Positions 44,632-54,001 of a stretch of DNA of 64,000 nt are shown one piece after another. The DNA comes from Dyadobacter sp. (GTDB taxonomy: Bacteria > Bacteroidota > Bacteroidia > Cytophagales > Spirosomataceae): the NCBI RefSeq assembly GCF_017744695.1, contig NZ_JAGIAS010000004.1, positions 269,303-333,302 on the forward strand. Direction: 5' to 3'. A program made the position numbers and the translations under genes. The notes below the pieces were generated by a model, which was not told the origin of the DNA, did no database searches, and was given only the letters and a program-made list of their open reading frames with translations. Numbering within the stretch: the stretch's first letter is position 1; each line of letters begins with the position of its first letter.

Positions 44632-45831
44632 CTAAAACCTTGACAGCACTTTCTCCGAAACCGTTTGTCCGATGGAAAGCGACGAGGTAGCAGCGGGCGA
44701 CGGCGCATTGCAGACGTTAATGGCCGTTTTGTTTTCGATGATCGAGAAATCGTCCAGCAAGCCGCCGTCGTAGTCGCACGCCTGCGCACGTACGCCCGAG
44801 CCGCCGGGAACGAGGTCCTCGCTCTGAATTTCGGGGATCAGGCCTTGCAATGCTTTGGTGAATGCGGCTTTAGAGAATGAGCGGTAATATTCGCCCAGCC
44901 CGGTACGCCAGTATTTCATCGCTACCTTCTGGAACCCAGGCCAGGAAAGCGACTCCATCAGTTCCGTTGCATTAAAGTCCAGCCTGTTATAGCCCTCCCT
45001 CTTAAAAGCAAACACCGCATTCGGCCCCGCTTCGATACCGCCCTCGATCATGCGCGTAAAATGCACGCCCAGGAACGGGAAGTTAGGGTCCGGAACCGGG
45101 TAAATGAGGTTTTTGACGAGGTAATGCTTCTCCGGACGGATCTTGTAATACTCACCACGGAAGGGTATGATGCGAACATTGATATTCTCCGGCTGTGTAA
45201 GCTGCGCCACTTTGTCGGAGTATAAGCCGGCGCAGTTTACGACGAGTTTGGTTTCAAATACCTTCCCGCTTGCCGTCACCACTTCCGAATGCGTATTGCG
45301 GTTTTTCACGTCCGTCGCTTTTTCACCGAAACGAATTTCGCCGTCCAGCTTCCGGAAGTTTTCCGCATACTTTTCACAAACCGTTTTATAATCGATAATG
45401 CCGGTGTAGGGCACCCAAATGCCTTCGAGCCCTTTCACGTGCGGCTCGATTTCCTTCATTTCGCCTTCCGAGATCATTCGGTTTTGGGTCAATCCGTTCT
45501 GGTTGCCGCGTTCGAAAAGGTTCCGGAGCAACGGGCGCTGCTCTTCGGTAGTGGCTACCACTATTTTTCCGCACAAATCATAAGCCACCCCTTCTTTCTC
45601 GCAGAAATCAATGAGCATCTGGTAACCTCGTATACAATTGGTGGCTTTCAGACTACCGGGTTTGTAATACAGCCCGGAGTGGATCACGCCGCTGTTATGG
45701 CCGGTCTGGTGTTTGGCTACTTCATTTTCTTTTTCGAGCAGCAGTACTTTCAATGCGGGTTTCTGCTCCTTGATACGGAGGGCTGTTGCGAGGCCTACGA
45801 TGCCGCCGCCTATGATGGTAATGTCGTACAT
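44632..45831 (-). CDS. lhgO: L-2-hydroxyglutarate oxidase/dehydrogenase (LhgO)
   Basis: A 399-residue FAD enzyme that oxidises L-2-hydroxyglutarate to 2-oxoglutarate. IIGGGIVGLATALRI is the FAD-binding Rossmann motif and GHNSGVIHSGLYY the family marker near residue 44. FRGEYYKIRP and the C-terminal DYDGGLLDDFSI, then NAPSPAATSSLSIG, complete the DAO fold. It lies 23 bases after anmK on the same strand, so the two are probably co-transcribed. Confidence 0.9.
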   Translation of the reverse strand: MYDITIIGGGIVGLATALRIKEQKPALKVLLLEKENEVAKHQTGHNSGVIHSGLYYKPGSLKATNCIRGYQMLIDFCEKEGVAYDLCGKIVVATTEEQRPLLRNLFERGNQNGLTQNRMISEGEMKEIEPHVKGLEGIWVPYTGIIDYKTVCEKYAENFRKLDGEIRFGEKATDVKNRNTHSEVVTASGKVFETKLVVNCAGLYSDKVAQLTQPENINVRIIPFRGEYYKIRPEKHYLVKNLIYPVPDPNFPFLGVHFTRMIEGGIEAGPNAVFAFKREGYNRLDFNATELMESLSWPGFQKVAMKYWRTGLGEYYRSFSKAAFTKALQGLIPEIQSEDLVPGGSGVRAQACDYDGGLLDDFSIIENKTAINVCNAPSPAATSSLSIGQTVSEKVLSRF

Positions 45832-45854
45832 ATATTCAAATACTTTTTCCTTAC

Positions 45855-47048
45855 TTAACCGGGGAAGGATATTTTCCCCATTGAAACGCCCGGCACCCCC
45901 TTCTTTTTGCCAAAATGCGCCGCTTCCCCTGCAATTGCCTCGTTCGCCAGCACGGCGAACAATACCGCCTCTTTCGCATCGCCGGATACCCCCAACTTAT
46001 CGATCAGACGAATATTTTGGCCCAGTAACCTGCCAATCGTGCCCATTAACACCGGGTTATGCGCACCGCCGCCGCTTGCGTACACTTCAAATACTTCGCC
46101 CGTTTGCATTGCATTGCGGATCGCTTCCGAGATCGTCTCCGCACTGAATTGGGTCAGTGTGGCAATCAGGTCTTTCGGTCCAATCGCATTACGTCCCGAT
46201 AGCCGCATTGCATTCTGCACGTAATCCGCACCGAATACTTCGGGACCAGTCGTTTTTGGAAAAGGGTGTTCAAAAAACGGTGCAGCTTTCAGCGCATGCA
46301 GTAATGCTTCATCTATCGTTCCGCTGGCGGCAATGCCACCATTCTCATCGAAAGCTTTCCCGAAGTGCAGTCGCGTAAATGCATCGATCAGCGTGTTTCC
46401 GGGGCCGGTATCCGTTGTGAAAACCAGCGAAGCATCCAGATTACCTGGCAGGAATGTGAAGTTGGCAATACCTCCCATGTTCAGTAATATCCGGTTCTCA
46501 CCTCTTTGGGAAAACAGAAAGTAATCCCCATACACGGCCAGCGGCGCGCCTTCGCCACCCGCTGCGATATGTTTCTGCCTGAAATCGCTCAGGGTTATGA
46601 TACCGGTCTTAACAGCAATATGGTCCCCGTCCCCGATTTGCAGGGTGGCATTGGGAAAGCCTGCTACTCCATGCTGCTTTTGCGGGGCGTGGAAAACCGT
46701 TTGCCCGTGGCTTGCGATCAGATCCACCTCCGAAGCGCTAATTCCCCATTCAGCCAGACATTCGAGGATCATCTGCCCGTGCTGCAAGCCAATGAAAGGA
46801 TTGAGCAGGCAAAGCTGTTGAAAATCGATCTGCCTTTTAGCAAAAATCTCACGAACAGCATTCCTGAAACTGTCCTCGTAAGGCACCGTTTTGAAATGCT
46901 CTACCCGTAACCTTGTTTCCGGTCCGTTGCCTTCTGCACGGCAAAGTGCCACATCCAGCCCATCGAGCGAAGTCCCCGACATCAGGCCAATAATCCAGCG
47001 CGACGGCTTCCGGCTCAGCGCATAAAGCTTTTCAACGTGTTCTTTCAC
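45855..47048 (-). CDS. anmK: Anhydro-N-acetylmuramic acid kinase
   Basis: A 397-residue kinase of cell-wall recycling that converts anhMurNAc to MurNAc-6-phosphate. GLMSGTSLDGLDVALC at the N terminus is diagnostic. NMGGIANFTFLP, FTTDTGPGNTLIDAF and VYASGGGAHNPVLMG follow as the nucleotide and sugar-site motifs. Its partner MurQ is not in the window. A terminator lies just upstream, so it starts a new transcript. Confidence 0.94.
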   Translation of the reverse strand: MKEHVEKLYALSRKPSRWIIGLMSGTSLDGLDVALCRAEGNGPETRLRVEHFKTVPYEDSFRNAVREIFAKRQIDFQQLCLLNPFIGLQHGQMILECLAEWGISASEVDLIASHGQTVFHAPQKQHGVAGFPNATLQIGDGDHIAVKTGIITLSDFRQKHIAAGGEGAPLAVYGDYFLFSQRGENRILLNMGGIANFTFLPGNLDASLVFTTDTGPGNTLIDAFTRLHFGKAFDENGGIAASGTIDEALLHALKAAPFFEHPFPKTTGPEVFGADYVQNAMRLSGRNAIGPKDLIATLTQFSAETISEAIRNAMQTGEVFEVYASGGGAHNPVLMGTIGRLLGQNIRLIDKLGVSGDAKEAVLFAVLANEAIAGEAAHFGKKKGVPGVSMGKISFPG

Positions 47049-47061
47049 AGATAGTCTGGGT

Positions 47062-47096
47062 AAAAAACGGGCCAGCCTTTGAATGAGCTGGCCCGT
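47062..47096 (-). terminator. Rho-independent terminator downstream of ricT
   Basis: Stem ACGGGCCAGC / GCTGGCCCGT. On the minus strand it is followed by TTTTTT. It separates the ricT transcript from anmK. Confidence 0.8.
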
Positions 47097-47117
47097 TTGG
47101 ATTCGTTGGAAACATTG

Positions 47118-48749
47118 TTACCCGTTGCTTTCGCCTTCGGGTTTCGGCCCGTTAGAAGGCTTCTGCCCTCGGTTCCGGTTACGGTTGTTCCTGTTCCCTC
47201 CTTCGTTGTTATTCCTGTTCCCCTCGGGATTATTCCCCTTGTTGCGGGGTTCTCCGCCGGGGTTATTGTTATTGCCTTTGTTTCGAGGCTCGCCTCCGGG
47301 ATTGTTATTGCCCCTGTTACGCTGGCCTTCATTCGGGTTATTACCTCTGTTACGAGGTTCGTCGCCCGGATTGTTGCCCTTGTTCTGGCGCTCCTCATTC
47401 TGGCTGTTACCCCGGTTTCCTGCTTCGTCTCCCTGATTGTTACCTTTATTCCTGGGTCCTTCACCCTGGTTGTTGCCCCGGTTGCGTTGGTTTTGATTAT
47501 TACCTTTATTAGAAGGCGCATTACCAGCATTATTCCCGGGATTTGTATTCGCGGGCACAGCTACCGCAGCCTCAGCATTGCTATTTTCAACACCGCCATT
47601 TCCACGGTTTTTACCTGAGCGGTTTTTCTTCTTTTTCTTTTTCTTCTGCTCGTCGCTGTACTTCTTGTCAAGGTTTTCCAGGTCGCTGTTGAGCTTGCCA
47701 GCTAGCTTATCCAGGCCCTTTTCCGGTTCCGGCGTCAGGATTTCGAGTGATTCAGGAATAATATCCTTTTTATTCAACTCAATGATTTCCAAAACCTTGT
47801 CGATAGGAACAGGATACCAGTTCGTATCCTTATCGAACCCGAACCACATGATTTTCTTGAAGATATCCGTCTTCTGCAATGTGGCTACACCTTTTTTGGT
47901 TTTCAAGGGCGCATCCACCGTCGGGATATCCCGTAATGCATCAATGTACGTTTCGAGTTCGTAGTTCAGGCAGCATTTCAGCCTTCCGCATTGGCCCGAG
48001 AGCTTCGCGGGGTTCAATGAAAGGTTCTGATAACGTGCTGCCGCCGTTGAAATGTTCTTGAAATCGGTCAGCCAGGTCGAGCAGCAAAGTTCGCGCCCGC
48101 AGGAGCCTAACCCGCCCAAGCGGCTCGCTTCCTGCCTGAGGCTGATCTGCCGCATTTCGATCCGTACCTTGAATTCCGAAGCCAGCATTTTGATCAGCTC
48201 CCGGAAATCCACGCGCTCTTCCGACGAATAGTAGAAAGTCGTTTTGGTATTATCCGACTGATATTCCACATCCGAAAGCTTCATATTGAGCTTCATATCG
48301 CGGATAATCTCGCGCGTACGGTAGAGCGTAGGCATTTCGCGCGCCATAGCCTGCGTGAATTTATCGAGATCTTTCTCCGTCGCAATACGATAGATCACGT
48401 GCAGGTCGTCGTTGATCTGGACATTCTTGCGCTTCATCTGAAGGCGCACAAGTTCTCCCTGCAACGATACCGTTCCAATATGCTGGCCGGAAGCCATTTC
48501 ACAAACCACATAGTCGCCTGTGATAAATTCCAGCTGGTTTATATTCCGGAAATATTCCTTCCTGCCTCCTTTGAACTTGACTTCGATCACATCAAAACGC
48601 TGTCCCGTCGGCACGTCCATATGACTGAGCCAATCGAACACATTCATTTTATTGCATCCGCCCGTTCCGCAGCTTCCTTTACTTCCACACCCGGCGACGG
48701 CCGTACCGTTAGTACCGCAGCCCCCGGATGAACATGATCCACATCCCAT
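47118..48749 (-). CDS. ricT: PSP1-domain RicT-family protein with Asn/Gly/Arg-rich tail
   Basis: A 543-residue protein. A Cys/Gly-rich N terminus (MGCGSCSSGGCG ...) precedes the PSP1 domain with VIEVKFKGGRKEYF. A cysteine cluster (GSCGRELCCSTWL, CGRLKCCLNYE) near residues 200-260 is typical of RicT, known to join Fe-S-containing complexes that affect RNA processing. From about residue 370 comes a Lys run and then a low-complexity tail with an 11- to 13-residue repeat of the form RNKGNNPGGEP. The tail is much longer than in common RicT proteins. It is upstream of anmK and close to purD. Confidence 0.88.
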   Translation of the reverse strand: MGCGSCSSGGCGTNGTAVAGCGSKGSCGTGGCNKMNVFDWLSHMDVPTGQRFDVIEVKFKGGRKEYFRNINQLEFITGDYVVCEMASGQHIGTVSLQGELVRLQMKRKNVQINDDLHVIYRIATEKDLDKFTQAMAREMPTLYRTREIIRDMKLNMKLSDVEYQSDNTKTTFYYSSEERVDFRELIKMLASEFKVRIEMRQISLRQEASRLGGLGSCGRELCCSTWLTDFKNISTAAARYQNLSLNPAKLSGQCGRLKCCLNYELETYIDALRDIPTVDAPLKTKKGVATLQKTDIFKKIMWFGFDKDTNWYPVPIDKVLEIIELNKKDIIPESLEILTPEPEKGLDKLAGKLNSDLENLDKKYSDEQKKKKKKKNRSGKNRGNGGVENSNAEAAVAVPANTNPGNNAGNAPSNKGNNQNQRNRGNNQGEGPRNKGNNQGDEAGNRGNSQNEERQNKGNNPGDEPRNRGNNPNEGQRNRGNNNPGGEPRNKGNNNNPGGEPRNKGNNPEGNRNNNEGGNRNNRNRNRGQKPSNGPKPEGESNG

Positions 48750-48764
48750 AATTACTCCGCTTCA

Positions 48765-50054
48765 TCAATCGTTATAACGAATTAAATCCACGCCAATATC
48801 GTGCCGGAAATACTTTCCTTCGTATTGCACTGCCTGAGCAGCCCGCTGTGACTTATGCACCGCGTTTTCGAGGGAATTGGCAAGGCCTGTAAGGGCCATC
48901 ACCCGTCCTCCGTTCGTCACGACTTCGGCGTTTGCATTAAAAGTGGTTCCTGCATGGAATACCTGCACGTCTTCCACCTTATCTGTACCCGAAATCACTT
49001 TTCCTTTTTCGTAATCTTCGGGATAACCGCCCGACACCACTACCGTCGTTACGGCTACTTGTGGCGAGATCTGCAAATCGAAATCTTGCAGGGTACCCTT
49101 AGCCGTCGATGCCATGAGCATCGCAAAATCCGACTGGATACGCGGGATTACTACTTCGGTTTCGGGATCGCCCATCCGGACGTTGTATTCAATCACATAA
49201 GGCTCGCCTTTGATATTCATCAGGCCGATGAAGATAAAGCCCACATATTTGATCCCTTCGCTTTGAAGGCCATACAATGTCGGTTTCACTACCTTTTCCT
49301 CCACCTTTCTGATAAAATTCGCATCTGCAAACACGACGGGCGACACCGCGCCCATTCCACCCGTGTTGAGACCTGTATCGTTTTCGCCGATACGCTTGTA
49401 ATCCTTCGCTTCGGGGAGGATTTTATAATGCTCACCATCAGTAAGCACAAAAACCGACAATTCTATCCCTTTCAGGAATTGTTCGATCACAACTTTATTA
49501 CCCGCCTTACCGAATTTGCCATCCAGCAGCATTTCGCGGAACGCCTGTATGGCGTCGGAATGCTTCTCGGCGATGATCACGCCCTTACCGGCAGCAAGTC
49601 CATCGGCTTTAAGCACGATCGGCAGTGAATGGTTTTCGAGGTATTCCAATCCTACTTCCAGGTCTTCGGCGGTAAATGTGCGCGAAGCCGCGGTCGGAAT
49701 ACCGTATTTATCCATAAACTGCTTCGAGAAGTCTTTGCTTCCTTCCAGCTGTGCCCCGGCTTTGTCCGGACCGATAATGCGCACTTTCGAAAGGTCCTCC
49801 CGTGCATTGAAATAATCTACAACCCCATTTACCAGCGGTTCTTCGGGGCCTACGATCACGAGTTCGATGTTATTTTCAATTACCGCGTTGGCAATGGAGT
49901 CAAAATCGTTGTAAGAAATGGATAGGTTCGTTGCTACGCCCGCTGTCCCGGCGTTTCCGGGAGCCATGAATAAGGTGTCGCAAAGAGGGCTTTGGGCTAT
50001 TTTCCAGGCAAAAGCGTGTTCTCTTCCGCCCGATCCCAAGATGAGTATGTTCAT
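48765..50054 (-). CDS. purD: Phosphoribosylamine-glycine ligase
   Basis: A 429-residue ATP-grasp enzyme of purine synthesis that makes glycinamide ribonucleotide. ILGSGGREHAFAWKI opens the protein. VIVGPEEPLVNG, GSKDFSKQFMDKYGIPTA and LKADGLAAGKGV are the ATP-grasp motifs, and LNTGGMGAVSP the metal/phosphate loop. NVRMGDPETEVV closes the active site. It ends 15 bases before ricT on the same strand. No other pur gene is nearby. Confidence 0.95.
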   Translation of the reverse strand: MNILILGSGGREHAFAWKIAQSPLCDTLFMAPGNAGTAGVATNLSISYNDFDSIANAVIENNIELVIVGPEEPLVNGVVDYFNAREDLSKVRIIGPDKAGAQLEGSKDFSKQFMDKYGIPTAASRTFTAEDLEVGLEYLENHSLPIVLKADGLAAGKGVIIAEKHSDAIQAFREMLLDGKFGKAGNKVVIEQFLKGIELSVFVLTDGEHYKILPEAKDYKRIGENDTGLNTGGMGAVSPVVFADANFIRKVEEKVVKPTLYGLQSEGIKYVGFIFIGLMNIKGEPYVIEYNVRMGDPETEVVIPRIQSDFAMLMASTAKGTLQDFDLQISPQVAVTTVVVSGGYPEDYEKGKVISGTDKVEDVQVFHAGTTFNANAEVVTNGGRVMALTGLANSLENAVHKSQRAAQAVQYEGKYFRHDIGVDLIRYND

Positions 50055-50109
50055 AACTGGTTTTAAAAATTCAAAAAATACTGATTGTCCGGCAAGTACT
50101 CCGGGGGTG

Positions 50110-52323
50110 CTAGTTGGCTAGTTCCGACAAAAACTTGATCCGCATCAGCCGTAATTCTTCTTCACTGACTTCCTCACCCTCGAATTCGTTCAACGCAGTG
50201 GCGATATTGTCGGTTTCGGCGGTCATAAAGTAATCGTAAATGTCCTGCTGTCGCTCGCGGTCGATCACCTGGTTGATGTAATAATCCAGGTTGAGCTTCG
50301 TGCCGGAATAGCAAATGTGTTCTACCTCCTCGATTACATCAGCCAATGCCAGGTCCTTCACTTCGGCAATCTCGTCGAGGCTTACCTTCCTGTCGACCTG
50401 CTGGATGATGAAAATCTTGATTTTGGATTTGTTAACCGTGGACTTGATCACCACGTCTTTCGCCGTTTCGATCTCGTTTTCTTCCACGTAACGTGAAATG
50501 AGTTCGATAAACGGCCGGCCGAACTTCTGTACCTTCCCCATTCCGACGCCGTTGATCTGCGCCATCTCCTGCTGGGTAGTGGGATAAGTCGTAGCCATTT
50601 CTTCCATCGAGGGGTCCTGGAAAATCACGTACGGCGGCAGGTTTTTCTCCTTCGCCACTTTTTTACGCAACGCTTTCAGCATTCCGAGCAAGGCCTCGTC
50701 ATAAGCATGTGCGCTGCCGTTTCCGTTCACGGCTTCCTTGTCGTCGTCCTCCGGCTTCACTTCCTCTTCGTCGAAGTTGTGGTCCTTTTGAAGGGTAATC
50801 GGGTAAGGATCATTCAGGTATTTGGCGCCTTTTTCACCCAGTCTGATCACTCCGTAATTCTCGATGTCCTTTTCGAGGTAGTTCAGGATCACGAGTTGGC
50901 GGATGGCCGACACCCAGTAATCGCGTGATTCGTTCAATTCCAATCCCTTACCAAAAACTTCCAGCTGGTCGTGCTCATAGCTTTTAACATACTGGTTGTC
51001 GGTGGCGGTCAGCAAATCGGCAATATGATCGGCGTCAAAACGCTGCTCGGTAAGCGCTACCGATTTGAGGATCAAAATCACGTCCTCCTGTACCTTGATC
51101 TTCTCCGTGGGCTTGTTACAGTTATCGCAGTACCCGCAATCCTTTTCGAGGTATTCGCCGAAATAGCTCAGCAGCTGCCGCCGCCGACATACGCCCAACG
51201 TCGAATAAGCTACCATTTCGTTCAGCAAATGGCGTGCATTGTCGCGTTCGGTAACGGTTTTGTCCTTGTTGAACTTTTCGAGCTTCTGAATATCGTCGTA
51301 GCTGTAAAACATCAGGCAGTTGCCTTCCAGCCCGTCGCGGCCTGCGCGGCCCGTTTCCTGGTAGTACCCTTCGAGCGATTTGGGTACGTCGTAATGGATC
51401 ACAAAACGCACATCCGGCTTGTCGATACCCATTCCGAATGCGATCGTCGCCACGATTACGTCGCACTCCTCGTTCAGGAACGCGTCCTGGTTCGCCATGC
51501 GCGTATTGGCGTCGAGGCCCGCGTGATACGGTAATGCACGTACGTCGTTGACATTCAAAAGCTCCGCGACTTCCTCCACCGTTTTCCGGCTCAGGCAGTA
51601 CACAATGCCCGATTTGCCCTTGTTGTTGCGGATATAGCGGATCAGTTGCTTCTTAATGTCCTTCTTCGGACGGATTTCGTAATAGAGGTTTTTACGATTA
51701 AAAGAAGATTTAAACGTCTCAGCCTCTTCCATTTGCAGGTTTTTACGGATATCCTGCTGCACTTTGGGTGTAGCCGTGGCCGTAAGCGCGATAATGGGCA
51801 ATTTCCCGATATTCTCGATAATCCCGTAAATGCGGCGGTATTCAGGGCGGAAATCGTGGCCCCACTCTGAAATACAGTGAGCCTCGTCAATAGCTACGAA
51901 CGAGATTTTTACCTTTTTGAGAAAATCCAGGTTATCTTCCTTTGTGAGCGATTCCGGGGCAATATAGAGCAGTTTGAGGCTTCCGTCGAGCGCATCGGTC
52001 TTTACGCGCGTCATTTCAGCTTTGGTAAGCGTGGAATTCAGGAATTGAGCATTGATACCGAACGCAGTAAGCTGGTCGACCTGGTTTTTCATCAAGGCGA
52101 TCAGCGGGGAAATCACGATCGTCAGTCCGTCGCTGACAAGGGCAGGAAGCTGGTAGCAGAGTGACTTGCCTGCGCCCGTAGGCATAATGACGAATGTATT
52201 TTTACCTAAAAGTATATTCTGTATGATAACTTCCTGATCTCCGCGGAATTGACTGTATCCAAATATTTCTTTAAGCTTCCCTTTTAATGTGTCTGTTACG
52301 ACTTTATCAACCTGCTGTACCAT
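50110..52323 (-). CDS. recQ: ATP-dependent DNA helicase RecQ
   Basis: A 737-residue helicase for recombination and fork repair. Motif I is MPTGAGKSLCYQLPAL, motif II IDEAHCISEWGHDFRPEYR and motif VI QETGRAGRDG. The RQC zinc ligands are seen in CGYCDNC with CRRRQLL. An HRDC-like domain near residues 540-620 carries YVIFQDPSMEEMATTYP. An extra C-terminal helical part follows. The gene starts 34 bases from the kdsD promoter on the other strand, so the two are divergent. Confidence 0.94.
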   Translation of the reverse strand: MVQQVDKVVTDTLKGKLKEIFGYSQFRGDQEVIIQNILLGKNTFVIMPTGAGKSLCYQLPALVSDGLTIVISPLIALMKNQVDQLTAFGINAQFLNSTLTKAEMTRVKTDALDGSLKLLYIAPESLTKEDNLDFLKKVKISFVAIDEAHCISEWGHDFRPEYRRIYGIIENIGKLPIIALTATATPKVQQDIRKNLQMEEAETFKSSFNRKNLYYEIRPKKDIKKQLIRYIRNNKGKSGIVYCLSRKTVEEVAELLNVNDVRALPYHAGLDANTRMANQDAFLNEECDVIVATIAFGMGIDKPDVRFVIHYDVPKSLEGYYQETGRAGRDGLEGNCLMFYSYDDIQKLEKFNKDKTVTERDNARHLLNEMVAYSTLGVCRRRQLLSYFGEYLEKDCGYCDNCNKPTEKIKVQEDVILILKSVALTEQRFDADHIADLLTATDNQYVKSYEHDQLEVFGKGLELNESRDYWVSAIRQLVILNYLEKDIENYGVIRLGEKGAKYLNDPYPITLQKDHNFDEEEVKPEDDDKEAVNGNGSAHAYDEALLGMLKALRKKVAKEKNLPPYVIFQDPSMEEMATTYPTTQQEMAQINGVGMGKVQKFGRPFIELISRYVEENEIETAKDVVIKSTVNKSKIKIFIIQQVDRKVSLDEIAEVKDLALADVIEEVEHICYSGTKLNLDYYINQVIDRERQQDIYDYFMTAETDNIATALNEFEGEEVSEEELRLMRIKFLSELAN

Positions 52324-52357
52324 ACTCTGTTCACAAAATGGTTATTCCAAACTTCCC

Positions 52358-52365
52358 TATCTTTG
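52358..52365 (+). promoter_or_regulatory. Promoter -7 element of kdsD
   Basis: TATCTTTG matches the Bacteroidota -7 consensus TAnnTTTG. Its position implies a transcript start near 52371. This would exclude a TTG at 52363 as the start codon and supports the TTG at 52417. Confidence 0.5.
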
Positions 52366-52416
52366 CGCTTTGAAATAAATAATGACGTTTTTGTCTCTCT
52401 AAACTGTGTTTCAGAT

Positions 52417-53391
52417 TTGAAATTAATAAAAAATATTCAGTCAACCGCAAAAGAAGTATTACGTCAGGAGGCGGAAGCCGTACGTAATCTGATTGAATTG
52501 ATTGACGATGAATTTGAAAAATGCGTATATGCCATTTTGCATTCCGGAGGACGCGTTGTGGTCTCTGGTGTGGGCAAAAGCGCCATTGTAGGACAGAAAA
52601 TTGTTGCCACACTGAACTCCACCGGAACGCCTGCACTATTCATGCACGCCGCCGATGCCATTCACGGTGATCTGGGCATGATCCAGGACAACGATGTAGT
52701 GATCGTGATCTCCAAAAGCGGCGATACGCCGGAGATCAAAGTGTTGGTTCCACTGCTGAAACGTACGGGCGTCCAGATGATCGCCATGGTGAGCAACAAG
52801 GATTCCTACCTGGCTAAAAACTGCATTCTCACGCTCCACGCACACGCGCCCGCGGAGGCGGACCCGCTCAACCTCGCGCCTACGACGAGCACGTCCGTGA
52901 CCATGGCCCTAGGCGACGCGCTGGCCATATGCCTGCTCGAAGCCCGCGGCTTTACGCATGATGATTTCGCCCGGTACCACCCCGGCGGCTCACTGGGCAA
53001 GCGGCTCTACCTGAAAGTATGCGACATTTACCCGCACAATGCATTGCCGACCGTGAATGAGCAAGCTACATTGCAGGAAGTGATTCTGGAAATGACTTCA
53101 AAAAGGCTGGGAGCTACTGCGGTAGTAGGCCAAAATGGCCAGATGGCCGGCATTATTACCGACGGCGACCTTCGAAGAATGCTGAAAACTTATGGTGCTG
53201 CCGGTTTACTGAACCTGCACGCGAAAGATATCATGACTAAGTCACCGATTACGGTTTCACCTGATGAATATGCGGTGAATGCTTTGGAGGTAATGCAGTC
53301 CAAAAGCATTACGCAGGTGGTAGTGGTGGAAGGGGGTAAGGCGCTTGGGTTCGTGCATTTGCACGATTTGCTGCGCGAGGGGCTCGTTTAG
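52417..53391 (+). CDS. kdsD: D-arabinose-5-phosphate isomerase (KpsF/GutQ family)
   Basis: A 324-residue enzyme supplying arabinose-5-phosphate for KDO in lipopolysaccharide. An N-terminal SIS domain holds SGVGKSAIVGQKIV and ISKSGDTPEIKVL with GRYHPGG-like ARYHPGGSLGKRL. Two CBS domains follow (MTSKRLGATAVVG and MTKSPITVSPDEYAVNALEV). No ATG exists at a suitable place. The TTG at 52417 gives the usual length and lies downstream of the predicted promoter. An upstream TTG at 52363 lies inside the promoter element. Confidence 0.88.
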   Translation: MKLIKNIQSTAKEVLRQEAEAVRNLIELIDDEFEKCVYAILHSGGRVVVSGVGKSAIVGQKIVATLNSTGTPALFMHAADAIHGDLGMIQDNDVVIVISKSGDTPEIKVLVPLLKRTGVQMIAMVSNKDSYLAKNCILTLHAHAPAEADPLNLAPTTSTSVTMALGDALAICLLEARGFTHDDFARYHPGGSLGKRLYLKVCDIYPHNALPTVNEQATLQEVILEMTSKRLGATAVVGQNGQMAGIITDGDLRRMLKTYGAAGLLNLHAKDIMTKSPITVSPDEYAVNALEVMQSKSITQVVVVEGGKALGFVHLHDLLREGLV

Positions 53392-53397
53392 CGCAGT

Positions 53398-53445
53398 TGT
53401 CACGCTGAGCGGACCGGGCCGCCGGGCGGTCCGCTCAGCGTGACA
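53398..53445. repeat. Perfect 19-bp palindrome between kdsD and DUF4293 gene
   Basis: TGTCACGCTGAGCGGACCG pairs without mismatch with its inverted copy around a GC-rich loop. It is a member of the repeat family also seen at 33.5 and 57.2 kb, here between convergent genes. It may work as a bidirectional transcript end. Confidence 0.85.
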
Positions 53446-53452
53446 TACTACG

Positions 53453-53929
53453 TTATCTGAACCGCTTGGATTGCTGTACTTCGCGCTCGTCCTTGCGGAT
53501 GAAGCGGTTAGCAAACACATTTGCGAGCATTGCTCCTACTAATCCGTAAAAACCGATATCGTATTTGCCGGTCAGTTCGGGATCGAAAAGCTTGGCTGTT
53601 TTATAGAATGTGAAATAGATCACCAGACCCATCGTCACAGTCATCAAAATTGAATTTACTGCACAAAGGGCAGATTGCAGAATGCGGTTTTTGTATTGAA
53701 AAATCGCATAGGCAGCCACGCCGGCTGTAAGAATAGCCAAAGCCACGAGGTAGTATACCGGTTGAACATTAGATTGCACTTCGTTGATCTGGTGGTGCAG
53801 CCTCAGGGCTGTCAGATCAGCACTTTGTCCTCCCGTTAATGCTACTTTCGACCAGATCGGAAAGGCAAGGAAAATACCCATTCCTATGACGACCATTGCC
53901 AGGAAGATTGTTTGAATACGTTGTAACAT
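53453..53929 (-). CDS. DUF4293 membrane protein
   Basis: A 158-residue protein with four transmembrane helices at about 6-26, 57-77, 83-110 and 122-140. MLQRIQTIFLAMVVIG is the typical DUF4293 opening. It is a small integral membrane protein family confined mostly to Bacteroidota with no known function. The C terminus is charged (FIRKDEREVQQSK) and presumably cytoplasmic. No operon partner is evident. Confidence 0.82.
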   Translation of the reverse strand: MLQRIQTIFLAMVVIGMGIFLAFPIWSKVALTGGQSADLTALRLHHQINEVQSNVQPVYYLVALAILTAGVAAYAIFQYKNRILQSALCAVNSILMTVTMGLVIYFTFYKTAKLFDPELTGKYDIGFYGLVGAMLANVFANRFIRKDEREVQQSKRFR

Positions 53930-54001
53930 GCTTTTTTAAGAATTGTTCTTTTTCAAATGATCGGCAAATTTAGGCAAAGACGCCATTTGCCGGAAATCGC
54001 A

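Noticed and set aside
47079-47618. Long hydrophobic reading frame on the plus strand
   Set aside because: It is the antisense of the Asn/Gly/Arg-rich tail of RicT; the repetitive Val/Leu/Phe pattern follows from reading the repeat backwards.
52363-52416. Upstream TTG start for kdsD
   Set aside because: It lies within the TATCTTTG promoter element and would add 18 residues not typical of the family.
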